From positions 248,001 to 312,000 of the forward strand of contig NW_017385995.1 of the NCBI RefSeq assembly GCF_000237925.1: 64,000 nucleotides of DNA, written 5' to 3'. Source of the DNA: Schistosoma mansoni (Eukaryota > Platyhelminthes > Trematoda > Strigeidida > Schistosomatidae). The position numbers and the translations under genes are program-made. This document shows, in pieces, positions 13,434 through 26,882 of the stretch; the first letter of the stretch is position 1, and each line of letters starts with the position of its first letter. The notes under the pieces were generated by a model, which had not been told where the DNA came from, made no database searches, and saw nothing but the letters and a program-made list of their open reading frames with translations.

Positions 13434-14789
13434 CTGGAAGCACATTTATTTAATCATATGAGATAACAGATTACTTTGATAATGCATGAGTGACCTTTGT
13501 CTCATTCGCTATGGGAGGGTTTTTATCATCATTGAGGAGGCAAGTCTATAGGAGAGAATCACTGTATGACTGTTTAAGACTTCAGTACCTTCTTATCAGA
13601 TAATATAGCCTGAATCTTTTCAATTGAACTCACTAGTTTCTCACCGGAATCAGGCAACTTAGGAAGAAGACTAAAACAAATGAATCAAGTGTTCTTGTTT
13701 AATATACTGGTCGCGTAAGTGAAGCTGCTTTGAGAGCAATTCTTCCAGCTCCAAAACTGTCAGAGACTCTAGGGATCGTCGGTTTTCCATCCAAGGTTGA
13801 ATGGAGAAGTCTTAAAAAGGAAGTAACGCCATGAGATTAAAGACTCAAATAGAATGTCATAAACAGCAGTTAGTAAACATAATGTGGTTTATTAAGTAAT
13901 TATTGTGTGGAATAGATTCTAATAAGTACATAAAGCAAAAATCAGGCACAGATTTAGGGACGGGTATTCTAACGATAAGACATTAGACACAGTGGGTTCT
14001 TAATTAAGAAGCATGTTATGAAAATTCTGGCCAATAAATAAAAATGGATACTCATAAAGAACTGTAATTGAATAAATAGACATATATGGTAATAATGCAT
14101 TTTCACATTCTTGACATAGTTATATAAACAACACTTTCTAAAAGCTACATATTCAATACCGATCTTTAGAAAACATTTGTCATAAAGTTTACCTCAGTGA
14201 ATTTAAACCAAACTAACTCTCCTAAAGTAAAGTCTTGTCAATAGCAGAACATCAAATAAAAAGCGAACGGGCAAAAACTCAAAATTACGGATTGATGTAG
14301 TAAGCAGTAGTCAGATGGCGTATGAATAATCCCTGAAGACAAACAATAGCAAACAGAAAAGCAACAGCCTGATATGTGAGATGGTGAAAATATACTGTAT
14401 CAGAATAAATCCAAGGTTCTCGATACTTAAAGTCGGAGAACAAACTGCAGATGTTTATCCACATATCTACAAATCCCTCGTTTACTTCGATTTTAACCTA
14501 GGCTTCTTCAGGTTTTTATCTGGTAAATTACTGATTTATATCACCTGCATTCTGATTAGTCAAATACCACATTTACTTGTCCGATCCCATTTTAAGAGTT
14601 GCTCGGGTCAGTTGGTAACAAAATTATTTTCGTCATAACTATACTCACCTGAGGCAAACTGAAGACGACAAGATGATAACTTGAAGATGACCTTTGAACG
14701 AATCTTAAGTGACCTTGAGAAACACTAGCCAATCAGGAAAGTTAGTATAGAATAAAAATATACTATGCAAAACCAAAGAATCGAAATGG
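13434..14789. other. Upstream flank or intron, no confirmed exon
   Basis: The minus strand has a possible short exon near 13590-13672 (AG acceptor, then an open frame reading LLPKLPDSGEKLV). I found no donor whose phase joins it to the exon at 13433, so I do not include it in the gene. The remainder shows nothing I can support. Confidence 0.4.
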
Positions 14790-15330
14790 ATACACTTCCT
14801 TTACATGGCCCAAAACCTTGTCATGGTTAGAAATGAGTTCGAAGGCTCTAAAATCGTAATGTACACGGTAGAGGAACTCATCCATATGGCTACATAATAG
14901 TCGATCTCTGGAGCCTCGATAAGGTTGCGAATACTCTTTCAACCTCTACCACATAGCTTCAATATTGTTTGTGTGCATTCTGACTGTGTAAGCTTGTCAT
15001 TTTTATTACGCATATACCTCTACAATACTCATACCACTGAACAGCCGAAGCTTCAGTAACATCTGCGAATATTGCAGCCAATGCTACTGGTGCTTTTATT
15101 ACACAGTTCGCGGCAATTATTATAATTTGCCTTAATGTCAATTTGAATTGAGCGAAAAGATTCCTGTTCTAGCATACTTCATCCAAAATTTATTAAACCG
15201 TAAGACATCATAACGGTAGTCTGCATAGGGTTTCCAAGTCCTATGATTGTCGCAATTACAAACAAGGGAACTTCTTAGTAGTCCCATTTATTGTAGATGC
15301 TTAATTGTCAGGTCTCCCATAGAATCTGCT
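14790..15330 (-). mobile_element. Merlin (IS1016/ISXO2-like) DNA transposon remnant
   Basis: Minus-strand translation gives pieces of a Merlin-type transposase. The N-terminal part includes YADYRYDVLRFNKFW (about 15200). LTLRQIIIIAANC with AVQWYEYCR follows at about 15030-15140. The C-terminal part is MHTNNIEAMW, then RLKEYSQPYRG and HMDEFLYRVHYDFRAFEL at about 14840-14990. The central DDE core between YEYCR and HTNNIE is missing, and stops and frame changes are present, so it is an inactive, internally deleted copy. I could not define terminal inverted repeats. Confidence 0.75.
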
Positions 15331-16283
15331 GTGAACAGATCATACGTGAGCATCATGTACTGTAATTGACGCTGTGACCTTGTAACCCTTCAAACGCTTG
15401 CGATTGGCTCGTCCATGGATTATAGTTTTGCTCTAAAGACCATAAAACGGTCAAGACAAACTACTGGAACGTCAATTCAGAGAAGTATATTAATGACACG
15501 AAAATGACACATCCTTAAAGTCTTCCGTTCGAACAGAAAACCAACAGGCGATATGAAACTTTATGGCTCTTAGTCATTTGCCCTGAAATTTCCCCAAACT
15601 TGACGAAATTTTCCCCAAAGTCGGGAGATTGTGCTCGCACTACAAGTTGTCCATACTTTTCGCCTACTGACCAGCCTATTTGTATCAAAATTTTTTAAAG
15701 GCTATTTTAGGAGTTTTCCAAGTTGGTCAGTATACTACGGTATTTCTACAATTGTCTAAAGGTTTCGGAAAGAATTTCAACATGGACATATTGAAATCGC
15801 AGCCTTAATCTTATCTATTAACTAACTCGGTAAAATAGAGAATTGCTAGGCAATAAGTTACCGAGAGACACAACTAGTGAAAATAAGGTTTCAAATGAGC
15901 TAGAAACACACCAGTAGCGTGAAGCGTAAATACCGCGCTTCCTACCAACAAGAAATTGTGCCTTTGTATTTCAGTCTCAATTTCTAAAGGACAGTAGGCT
16001 AGGTGGCTTGTTTTAGTTCCGGCAATAGTAGTCTCTCAGTTGACTCAACTGTTTTCGAAAGTGTCGACAGATGAGTTCATGTCGCGATAATGAATTCCAT
16101 TCGTCGATTATTCTATGGGAAAGTTGATAGTCAGTTGACAAGTAACTTGTTCTGAACTTTCGGACTTTACCAGGGTGTTCTCATAAATTTTCTGCTTCCG
16201 AAGAAAAGAAATGTGGGGTCATATCAGAATCAAATTCATAACTAAGTAATTTAAAACTGTGATTAAATCGCCTCTGGTTCTTC

Positions 16284-16790
16284 ATCAGTCCTCAGTAACA
16301 ACAATCGTAGGTTGTTTATGGAGGTTCACTGATGAGGCTGATACCGTGTGTTTGGGTGAAACATTCCAATCATTGACCACTCGATGAGTAAAACGGAATC
16401 CCGCTTTAGGTTTGTTAGATAGCAGCTTATGAACCTTCTTGCTATCACCTCGGAGATTATCACTGCTGGAGGGAGAAAAAATATATGACATATGAACATT
16501 CAAATTTTAACTGAAGATGCCAAATGCTTATATAAGATCACTTCGCGTCCTACGATGCGATAAGGGGAAAGGTTTAGGCGTTTTAAGCGCTCACCGTAAA
16601 GGAGTTTGGAAAGACCCTTCACTAATTTTGTTCCCACACGCTGGACACGCTCAACTGAGTTAATATCCTTAATCAGACATGGGCCAGCTGCTTCGATACA
16701 GTACTCTCAGTGTGGTATTACATAGGTGAGATATAAAATTCTAAACATCTCTTCCGCACTTCTGAAGAACACATTCTGGCCGCGGATAGA
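16284..16790 (-). mobile_element. CR1-like LINE, C-terminal reverse transcriptase remnant
   Basis: Minus-strand translation reads EYCIEAAGPCLIKDINS, VERVQRVGTKLVKGLSKLL, YGERLKRLNL, then KAGFRFTHRVVNDWNVSPK and VSASSVN. This is the usual thumb and C-terminal tail of CR1/jockey-type LINE polymerases (ERVQRRATKL..., RVVNDWNSLP...). It needs more than one frame. A related 45-bp fragment (around TCTAGAATCGTGTGG) lies at 16940-17000 and again at 19665-19720. Confidence 0.75.
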
Positions 16791-17049
16791 ACAATATATT
16801 TAAAGTGAGTGGTGGTAACTTACACATAATGACCACGGCAACGTGGTCGAGCCACGTCACTTCAAACTATTGTTCCCACGTTCAACATCACTGATCCCTT
16901 CCAAGTGTTACATATTGAATGTCGGTTTTCTTAGTAATTATATGTTCAGCTTCAAGAATCGTGTGGCTAGGAACCAATACCACTACAATATTCTCTCACC
17001 ATAATCAACGTGACGTTGATTCGATGCCAAATCAAGTGGGATTTTGGCG

Positions 17050-18986
17050 CGCCAGGGGTTAACAAAAGAATAATAATAATCCTCCTGGTATTGATAAGCT
17101 GAAAGATAAATCAAAAAGAAGGAGGCGGCAGCTGATTTAGAATGTGTAATAGTCCCAAAATGTTCTGTTTAGTGCTTAAGAAGCTTAAAATGAAAATCTA
17201 CGTAAACATTATTTAGACATCAAGTAGAATAAGTTATAATGATGAAGAATGATTTGGTATACAGATAGTTTAACAAGTCACATTAGGATGCATGATGATA
17301 GCCGTTGGTCTTCAGTTTAGCTTGTGATCAGTGGAAGTACTTTATGTTGAAAAATAGAAAAATAATCAATATTGTAGAAATTTTTATATTGATACTATCT
17401 TTGGTTTAAATCAGACGGTCAGTTAACATTTATGTTTGGATGCCGCCCGTATGAGTTGATTTCTAATTACATCTGCAATAGTAGGCTAATTGAAGGAACA
17501 AATGCATAATTCCGGAGGGTAAGAATTCCGGACAGTGTTTCAGTTAGTTTGTTAAGTTTACTACGGGTTATTTAGTTGTTGGGGAGATTTTCACGACTTC
17601 ATTATTGTTTAACTATGATAGGGTTTAATAAGACTACTAATACATGTGAATGGTTGTCAAAGATCCTTTTAATACGTGAAGATAGTAATAATTACGTGAA
17701 ATTCGAACAGATTGATGAAAGTAATTCGTTAAATATGGGTGAACTCATGAGAGACCTGCTCTAGACTCAATGTTTTGATGCGCAATAAACTCATTATTTA
17801 TACTCATACTTATCGGATGATGATGTTTGCTAGTTAGTTGTAAGTATCGTGCTTGGCTCAAGGTAGAAATCGACTTATTTGGAACAGAATGATTATAAGT
17901 TGCTGAAATTGACGAAGTGTATGTGCCATAAATAAAGGTGACATGATATTGTACGGTACTTTCGGCTAAATAAATTTTTACAACATGATGAACAGTGAGT
18001 GCTGCTCATGTGATTATCAGAGAGAGTATAAGTTGTAATCAAAGGAAGTACAACTCCCAACCTACCCCTGTAATAATGGCACGAATCTTTATCAGTGTTG
18101 AAGTAACTCCAACTGTGATGTTTTCAATGTCCAGGAGATTCGCTTGACTGCCGATACAGACGATCTGCAAGCATAATTGTGTTGCTAAACCTAAAATTAG
18201 ACTGACAAGGTTTTAAGATGTCCGCTAATTGAGCGAATGATAGGAAAGCATACTGAAATCATCGACAATAGATTGAGATAACCATTAATATTGTTAATCA
18301 TATTACGTGATTGCCAAGTCATGACAATGCTTTATGACTACAACCTGAAAACATTACGAATAACTAGTTACAGTGTTGATTGAGGATTGGCCAGTGTTAA
18401 AATGGTAATGTTGCTTTAGGTGATTCTGAAATATCAGAAGTTTGTACCACGAACAGCTCTAAGCTGCCTGACGATATTACAAACTACGACCCAGAAATAT
18501 CCGTCTACTTGGTATTAGTTTTAGTTGTAAGCTCTAAAATTTATCTCGAGAGATTGTTTGACTAACAACTATTTAATGGTTCAGTCATCATAACAATGTG
18601 GCGCTGTAGTACACAAATGCGGTGACTTTATTATCTGGACTATGTCAAACGTCTTTTTAGGCAACTAATATGATAGCCCTTTTCTTAAACCCAAACACTC
18701 ACAGCAATAAAGATTATAATGGGTTTAGTGTGAAATGTTGCAGGCGGTTCAAATGATTATTAAATTTAAACGAGATAGATATGATGCAATGCATGTTTAG
18801 GCCGGGTTAACATTTGGGTTGATGAGGATTTTAACAACTAAAGAAAAGAATAAACTTGGCCGAAAAATATTTTATGAGTCGAGACGACTGATGGAACTAC
18901 TATTGGGAATGTGAGGGGTTATAGTGTACAGGTTGTTATAGTTAGCTTAGTAACTCTATGACTATGTAGCAATGATTATCAGAACT
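17050..18986. other. Spacer with no supported gene
   Basis: One 62-codon frame at 17576-17764 (plus, 49 codons from its internal ATG) has no splice sites, family match or neighbours that support it. I see no further structure. Confidence 0.4.
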
Positions 18987-19620
18987 TTACTTACTTACGC
19001 CCGTTACTCCCAATGGAGCATAGGCCGCCGACCAGCACTCTCCAACACACGCTGTCCTCGGCCTTCCTCTCTAGTCCTATCCAATGTTTGTTCATTCTTC
19101 TCATGTCTGTCTCCATTTCTCGGCGTAATGTTCTCCTTGGCCCTCCTATTCTCCTTTGGCCTTAAGGATTCCATGTGAGGGCTTGTCTTGTGACGCAATT
19201 AGGTGATTTCCTCAATGTGTGTCCTATCCACTTCCGGCGCTTCTTCCTGATTTCTTCCCCCGCTAGATGGAATCTGGTTTGTTGTCTCCCAAAGTAGCTT
19301 GTTGCTGATAGTGTCTGGTATCTTGCGTAGACAGCTGTTAATAAACACCTGTATTTTCTGGATGATGGCTTTCGTAGTTCTCCACGTTTCCGCTCCATAC
19401 ACTAGAACTGTCTTGACATTTGTACTGAAAATTCTGATCTTGGTGTTGATTGATAATTGTTTTGAGTTCCAGATGTTCTTTAGTTGTAAACACGCTGCTC
19501 TCGCTTTGTCGATCTGCGCCTTGACATCTGCATCAGATCCACCGTGTTCATAGATTATACTGCCCAGATATGTAAAGGTTTTCGCATCCTCCAAAGCTTC
19601 TCCGTCAAGTGTAATGATCA
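18987..19620 (-). mobile_element. SR2-like LINE, 3' fragment
   Basis: The minus strand encodes [30 protein letters not shown] and [11 protein letters not shown] in broken frames, and ends in GGGCGTAAGTAAGTAA, the (TAAG)-like SR2 tail. It is closely related to the 3' ends at 1959, 26582 and 44690. It abuts a short CR1-related fragment at 19665-19720. Confidence 0.85.
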
Positions 19621-19720
19621 GAACTAAGAAGTGTCAAATCAATTTTCAATCCTCCCATTGATTATATGTTCAGCCTCTAGAATCGTGTGGTTAGGAACCA
19701 ATACCGCTACAAGCTCGTCA

Positions 19721-21630
19721 ACTCAACCGTGGACCAGTATCTATGAGTCACGCTGGCTAATAATTTGATGGTAACGTCTGTAGTCCTCTTAAGTCTACCG
19801 GCCTGGTACATAAGAAGAGATTAGGCTTGTCAGATGCAGAATCATTGTTAAGTTATTTCAAATCCGTTTTGAAGACCCTGAGGTTTAGTTTATCCAACTT
19901 TGTGATTCTATGAATTTAATTAAGTGGAGTTTTTTTAAACTTATCTACCAGCTATGCTTTTTCAGGTAAGGGCTTACTATAAGTGTATGATACATAACTT
20001 TTCATCAGATGAACACTATGTGTAACCCGATGAGTTCTTAACACATACATGACTCAAAAATCTTTGCGCATACCAGAAGGTCCTTAAACGTTTAGAAGCC
20101 ACTGCGTGATAGTGCTCACTGGTTTTCAAGCCTCTGCTAATAATGACTTAATGACAGATGGCATAACTTGAACATCCAGACGTGATCACTGTGCGACTTC
20201 GTTCTTTTCATGCTAAATATATTACTTTATCTGCATCCCAGTTCTTCAGGAATCCTGAGTATAATATTGCCGACTGTCAACACAGGACGAGTCAGTATAG
20301 ACAGTTATGTGACTTCAGCGTATGATCTTAAAGATTGGGAAGTCAAATCATGGAAAATCTACAATTTCGGGATTACGGCTTTTATTTTAGGAGCAAAGAA
20401 AAAGTCACTCAGTACCGACCTAGACAACAACCTTGCATTGTGAGACCAAGCAAAGCCCAATTGTCCATATGCAAAATCTCATTGCAATGTTTACTAGCAC
20501 TCAAGACTGACCATTTATCTGAATAACGATGGCTCAACATCACTCAATGTTGATGCATCTCTCGGTAGCAGAAAAGTCAATAATTTTGAATGTCAGTAAA
20601 ATACGGTGTTTTTATAGCTTTTCGAAGTATATCAAAACGGAATTTATTCACTTTATTTCGTTAAGGGGCACGCAGAATGTTTCTCTTGACCCTCAGATGT
20701 TTGAATTAACTATCTTCCAACATAGTCGTATTCTGCACTAGTGACGACAACCCTGACCGTATATCACCGGGGTGTTGTATGAATTTTGGGTCGATTTTCA
20801 CTTTGCAGAGTTGTCGGCTATTTCCAAATTCAAAGACATTGTGAACTGCACATCACATAAGCACTGTTTATCTCCATTTCCTCAGATAAACTATCATCCA
20901 CTGTGTGAATTTGTAGAATTTAGGTCCAGGCCGGTACCAGTGCAAGTATATATGTTGCCATAATATATCTGATCTAATGTTGTGGGGTTCCTGTGATAAG
21001 ATTGCTTAATTAACAAAATTTTATTTGAAAGCATGTCATCGTGTATACTGACTCTTACTATCTTGATAGTCAGTGATATTTGAGATGACTTTTGATGAAC
21101 ACAGTTGAGTTGGTATTAGAGTAATATCTGGCATAATGATCGAGTAGTTACATGGAGTGGTCGCGCCTACATGGACGAGCCATGCCATTATTATGAAAAA
21201 TGTCCACGCGCTCACTTTTTTGATGTTCTTCAGGTAGCACCAAGTGGTTTATTCAATCTGTTCTTTTGAGGCTAAATTCACATGAAGGTGATTCTCAAGA
21301 GAGAAAATTTATGTTTCATATCTACTGTAGATCTGGGGGATGTCATTCTGCTGTGTACAATCTTTGCTTTGAAGTTCACACACTATGACTTTGCAACCAC
21401 GTAGGTTGATTAGTTAAGAGTTGACCGCGAACGTCTAAGTAAATGTTAGAACACTGAAGCTCAAGTATTCATTCACCTCTTTATTTTGTATAGGGATCAT
21501 ACTTTCTTTTGTTTTATATTGAATTCTAAAAAGATCTATTTGTTCAAAAAGGTAACCGAGCCCTCCAATCCACTTTCCAGGATTGAAACACAAAGACCTG
21601 TTCACTATTAGTCTGGTTTCTTCTATAGAT
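19721..21630. other. Spacer; possibly decayed element sequence
   Basis: Several short plus-strand open frames follow each other at 20210-20963. They resemble nothing I can name. Their density, and a fossil retroelement just to the right, suggest decayed element sequence, but this is inference. Confidence 0.3.
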
Positions 21631-21639
21631 AGAACACGA

Positions 21640-22120
21640 ACTACCCATGGGCACTAAAACTTCACTGCGAGTTCGATCAGAATACAGTGGAGTGCCAGGT
21701 TACTTATTTAAACACACAAAGCCACTCAACACTTTTTGGAATGTCCGAGTTTGTACGCATGCCATTTGGCCTGAGGAGCATGGCACAAGCATTTCAAAGA
21801 TTTATGGACAACCTTCTTTGGGATGTGTCATTTACACAGAGGTATATGGACGACTTGCTAATTATCAGTCCCGATTTAAAATCACACGAAAAACATACGA
21901 GGGTAATGTTAAAACGGCTGGATGAAAATGGAATGAACATGCACCAAAGTGTGTTTTAGATGTTTAAACTCTGGAATTTCTTGGATACACAGTGAGCATG
22001 AAAGGGACTACACTGATCAAAATAGTTGACACCATTATGCAATATTTAATACCAGGTTTTCTAACACAACTTAGAAATTTTCTGGGTCTAATTGACTTTA
22101 TTGAAGATTGATACTCTGTT
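21640..22120 (+). mobile_element. Ty3/gypsy-type LTR retroelement fossil (pol fragment)
   Basis: A piece of reverse transcriptase of the Ty3/gypsy family is recognisable, including the polymerase active-site region. It is broken, with several breaks, and no flanking long terminal repeats were identified. A short stretch near 21676-21730 recurs around 22206-22250. The element looks old. Confidence 0.7.
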
Positions 22121-22492
22121 GTCTACAATTAATGTAGCTTTTGACAGTTTTCCTTCAACAAACCAGACTAGTAGCGAATAGGTCTTTTCTTTAGATCGTC
22201 TTGCAGGATACAGTGGAGCACCAGGTTACCTGTTTAAACATGCAAAGCCTTCCAACATTCAATATCAGATATTGGAAAACATAATACCTGAACAAATTAA
22301 GAAAGTGAATGGATACTTGAGCTCTATTGTTTCAACACATACTTAGATGTCTGAGGCCAGCTCCTAACCAGTCAACCTAAGTTGTCACAAACGAAGAATT
22401 TGGAGAGGGCTACTGATGGATATAACCAAAAATATTGCACATGTCAAACGCTTATGATAGCACACTATTTTTGTTATAGGACTCATTTTATT

Positions 22493-22816
22493 TTAGAAAC
22501 ACAAGCAACCGGAACAAAATAAAAATGCCACGGGTATTCTGGGTTTGATGACGCTTTTGTCTGCGACAACTTTATAATCAAATATTACTAAACTACTCAA
22601 GTCAGAAGCAGGAATGGAGGGGCTTGAAAATACACTTGTAAAGTTGTCGATATGTTCAGAAGTTTTTGATCTAAGCCAGTCAGTAGTTGAGAACGATATA
22701 TAGCACGGCGTACCTACTCGTGATTTGGTGTGGATGCGTGGCCGAGAGCCTTCAGTTGGAGTGTGTCCAGTGAGACTGATGAGGTCAGGGTCCATGTAGA
22801 GGACTTGCAGAACCAT
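22493..22816 (-). pseudogene. Unidentified open frame, possibly a LINE remnant
   Basis: A 107-codon minus-strand frame contains HIDNFTSVFSSPSIPASDL. This resembles the 'NYFASVF' stretch that precedes the reverse transcriptase in CR1-type LINEs. That is a weak clue only; no splice sites or other LINE motifs were seen beside it. It could be chance. Confidence 0.2.
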
Positions 22817-25800
22817 TTAATTTCGGAATTTAACCGTGGCTACAAGAAGTGTTTAAATGAGCCTTTTTCGCTTTATTTGCATTGTAATCGCTTAGTGGTT
22901 CTTTGAAACAGAAATTTTCCCATTCTGTTCTACTTCTGTCTAACGACTCTTGCCACACCTTTTCCTCGGCCGGCTGAAGCTTCACGGAGTCTTAACCGCT
23001 CAAAATCAAGGAGATTCTGAGGCGCCTGATCTCACATAAATCTGGATTGGATGGTACTCGACACACTTTGTGGCACTTTAAATGTCTCTTCTTATTGGCA
23101 TTCTACAACCAACAAAACATAATTACTCTTGAGGTTTCTTTATAGAATATACCGTAGTTTTCAGTGCTTGTCTGAGGCCTCATCTGGAAAAGTGGTCACA
23201 TGTTCACTCGCCGTAAGAAGAACATTTCCCTCTAAAAACGTGTTTTAAAGGAAGCGACTAAGAGCTAACTAGGAAAAAAGATAAATCATGCTCAGTTCGG
23301 CCGGAAGCTCTCGATTTACTGCCATTTCAACACAAGTGGCGTAACTTGAATATGATCAGAGTCCTCTTCACCCAAATAGAAGAAAAAGATCAAACAGACA
23401 GTGTTTCATTATAAGTCACACTTAGGATGATACTGACATAAAAATAGAACACGAAAGAGCTCGCACAAAACCAAACGTAAAATTCAGTTACTAGTGCAAC
23501 TTCCTACTTGAAGATATAATGATGAAACCCTCTGATGAGTCCTTGGAAAGTAGGATTGATGATTACCTAATCTCTGAAGGTACTTTGGAAGGACTGCTTT
23601 AAGTATTACTCCTCAATCAATTAAGTTATATGTAAAATTGTTTTCCTCTTCAACTGCATACTTCTCTGTAACAAAGCGTGGTCCTCAATTATTAAGCCTC
23701 ATATCCAAAACCATGGATAATAGACTAATTCTGTCAGGAAAATCCAAAAATAGGTGTTTTCCAGATTCACTAATACATTTTTCTCAGAAAAACCTTATAA
23801 ATTGTAAACTTAATACCTCCAGACGTAACCAAACTAGTCGATATTAACATATTTATGGACAGTTCATTCTACTGTTGGGCAGGTATACCATTTTATAAGC
23901 AACCATTAGTTATTTTGTTTAAGTGACTCTTCTACCTTGCGGATGCGGGTGGTTTGTTTTTGCGTACTTTTCGAGGTAACTTGTCTTTTACAATTCGCCT
24001 TCTCTTTTTGGTCCGACCCAAAGCTTTTTATTCATTATACATGTTTGCATTTGTTTGTCTCAGATATTCTCTTCTTGAAGCATTGCTTTAAAGCATATTT
24101 TGTTGGAAAGGACTAGTTTTTATACACATTAGTTTTAAGCAGGTTTGATCGGGTTCTCGATTGTTTGGTGACATCTGACTTTGTAGTTAAGTACAAACTG
24201 CGTTTCCAGCATTCTATTGAGTTGTATTAGTCTTCGTCAGTACTGCTGGCACATCCACGGGGTAGTGAGTTTTGTACTAAATATCCCAAGGAAGTGATGT
24301 TTATATTGACTCACTATTTTGACCATCCTACTAAATAAATTTCTTTTATGACTGCAACGAGCTGTTAGCTTTGCCCTTTTTTCATAAAATCAACTCATGA
24401 TGCAAGCTTGTCATGTTCAGTGTTTGCAAAACAACCATGCTTTGTTGATACTAGGCAGATCGTACACGAAAAATATTTGGTTTATGGGCCGTTCATTTAA
24501 ATGTGTCTTTGGATTTTAAGCTAATTTAATCAGGAGTTCGGTAGTCTTCATTTTAGCTTTGTTAAAAGACTTTCAATGCATCAATAGTTATTGAGTATTA
24601 TTCATACACTCGTTTTCAAAACATTAAACGGTTGTCTATCATATAGGAAATTGTTATATCTAAAGGTTGACTATAAGATTGGCGATTATTCCCAAAGTTA
24701 ATCAGAGAGATGAATCTATGCACAATGCTCCCAGTTCTTGTCCTTTGTAAAAGCATATGCTTTTGTAAAGTGGAAACGTTCAAATAGATGAGTTAAGAGG
24801 AAAATAAAGATAAATTCAAGTATTTTTGTTAAATTTTGAACCACTCTATTCCTGCTCCATTTGTCACTGTAGCTTCTACCTTGGATGTTTAAATAGCTCA
24901 GCGAAGCTACATCGATATTAACTAATTGTTAGGTCTTACTATTCCAGACAGGTCAGTTGGTAAACAGAGAGAACTTGATTCCTGAGGGCAAAATCGTACT
25001 GTAAGCTGTGAAGAGACATAATGGTAGTATGATGTTTACTTCAGACAATTAGGACGTACGGTGATGCTTCCTCTTAAAAGGAGGGGTTGTAAAAAGGGTC
25101 GACCCTAAAACTGACACCCCCGTGTATGTCCATCGCTGGCGGCAAGGTCTTTAAGGTACAATGCTAACACATTTAAAATTCTCAAAGAATTATGGCCCGT
25201 CTCATAAACTTGTCCTTAGGGCTCTCAGGTCGTTAGGACCGACCCAGTTTTTCTTTTCAATATCCTAGGGAAACGTCGTTCTTGTGGATAACCGGGAAGC
25301 GAATACCACCCGCACGCCAAATAGCTTTCGTGACTTACTGTTACAACCTTGATCTGTATACCCATTAATTTACAGATAACTTGTCTTAATCTAGATTGAG
25401 ACCCTCACGCTATAGGCTGGTGGTTAAAACTTGAGGCTAAAAACGCCTGAGCTCAAAGTGAGACTAACTACTTTGGGTAGAGAGACGATAACTATTCTAT
25501 CGTCTGATTGGTTGATAAGCGCGCGCGAGAAAGAAGACAAGTCAATTGGAACACCTTAATTTATTCCCGATCTTGTTCAGATTAGTGTAAAACAGTATAT
25601 GAATAAGTAGGTAACTAACGGGATCACAACGCACAGACAATTAGAAAAATACAGTTGTGTCCAAAATTGAGTACAAAAGATTGCGTTTAAATCACAGTAG
25701 CTTTGTAACGGAAAAGGCTATGGTAGTGTCAAACGAAAGCTCATAGTTTATAAAGTAAACTAGGGACAAAAATGAATGTTAGCATTTTACAAGCTTTGAA

Positions 25801-26310
25801 TTAAGTGAAATAACATCCTCGAAAATAGCTTCCGTTGTTTGTCATGACTTCTCGTTTCTCCGTTCACATCACTCATTTGTCTGATATTTTTTCCATTACT
25901 GTTTCACACCTGTTTTAAGTTCTTATATTTACTCCCTGTTGTTAGTGTGACTTTCATGCAATGTCCTGCATTTCCTATTTTACAAGGTCAGAAAACGAAA
26001 ACTTGTTCTTGATTTGCTATGTCCACTTGAAAATTTCGTAATATCGTGTTTCCAATACAGGAAATGTTTATGTAGAACAATTTAATATTGGTGTAGGCTA
26101 GCGGGCTAGTTTATACTGTGAAACCTATCCCACTACTGGTTGAATCCGACATTTAGATGGGGATTATTTTATTCTAATCCAAAATATGACTCAAAATTAA
26201 GATATGAGTAGTGAAGGTTCCTCATTTCTTAATAATGTTGGTTAAATTCAACCTCATACTTAGGTTGATCCTCAACTGTCTAACTTGGAAATTTGCACAC
26301 TGTACTGAAT
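22817..26310. other. Spacer with no supported gene
   Basis: AT-rich sequence. The stretch 25040-25490 is more GC-rich and looks repeat-like, but I could not assign it to a family. No exon could be supported. Confidence 0.35.
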
Positions 26311-26329
26311 CACATAATGTACCTACTTA

Positions 26330-26577
26330 TATATTTAAACACAAACATTGGCACAAGAACACGCGAAGTATACGTGCGCCACACTCCATTTTATTTGTAT
26401 GAGGGCTGAAATACTGTCCGGACGTCCAAACCTAAGCAGGTTTAGTAGGATTAAACCGGGTCAAAGGTTCGGGGAGGGCCCCCTAAGAAAACAACCTGTT
26501 TGGGCACCTGGACAGTATTCCACCCCATATGTATTTGGTGCCTCGTTGTACCAATGTTTATGTTTAAATAAATAATG
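26330..26577. repeat. Fold-back pair of repeat 'X' ends
   Basis: The left arm begins TATTTAAACACAAACATTGG, and the right arm ends with its near reverse complement (ACCAATGTTTATGTTTAAAT). Internal stretches such as ACTGTCC...CCAAAC also mirror each other. The same end sequence starts the longer copy at 27040, so two copies of one repeat sit head to head around a GC-rich centre. Confidence 0.7.
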
Positions 26578-26581
26578 GGAG

Positions 26582-26882
26582 AGGACAAACCAGCTTCCAG
26601 CTGAACAGGAAATTAGGAAAAGACGTTGAAAGTGGATCGGACATACATTAAGGAGATCACCAAACTGCATTACGAGGCAATCCCTGACTTCGGGTCCGGA
26701 AGGGAAGCGGAAAAGAGGAAGGCCAAAGAACACATTACGCCGGGAAATAGAAGCAGATATGAAAAGGATGAATAACAACTGGAAAGAACTGGGAAGAATT
26801 GCCCAGGACAGGGTCGGATGGAGAATACTGGTGTGCGGCCTATGCTGCTCCACGAGGGGTAACAGGCGTAAGTAGATAAGTA
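26582..26882 (+). mobile_element. SR2-like LINE, 3' end
   Basis: The plus strand reads [54 protein letters not shown] and [11 protein letters not shown]. It ends in GGGGTAACAGGCGTAAGTAG with an A/T-rich tail. It is the only SR2 piece in the window on the plus strand, and is inserted between the fold-back and the following X repeats. Confidence 0.85.

Noticed and set aside
17576-17764. 62-codon plus-strand frame
   Set aside because: No splice signals, family features or supporting context; likely chance.
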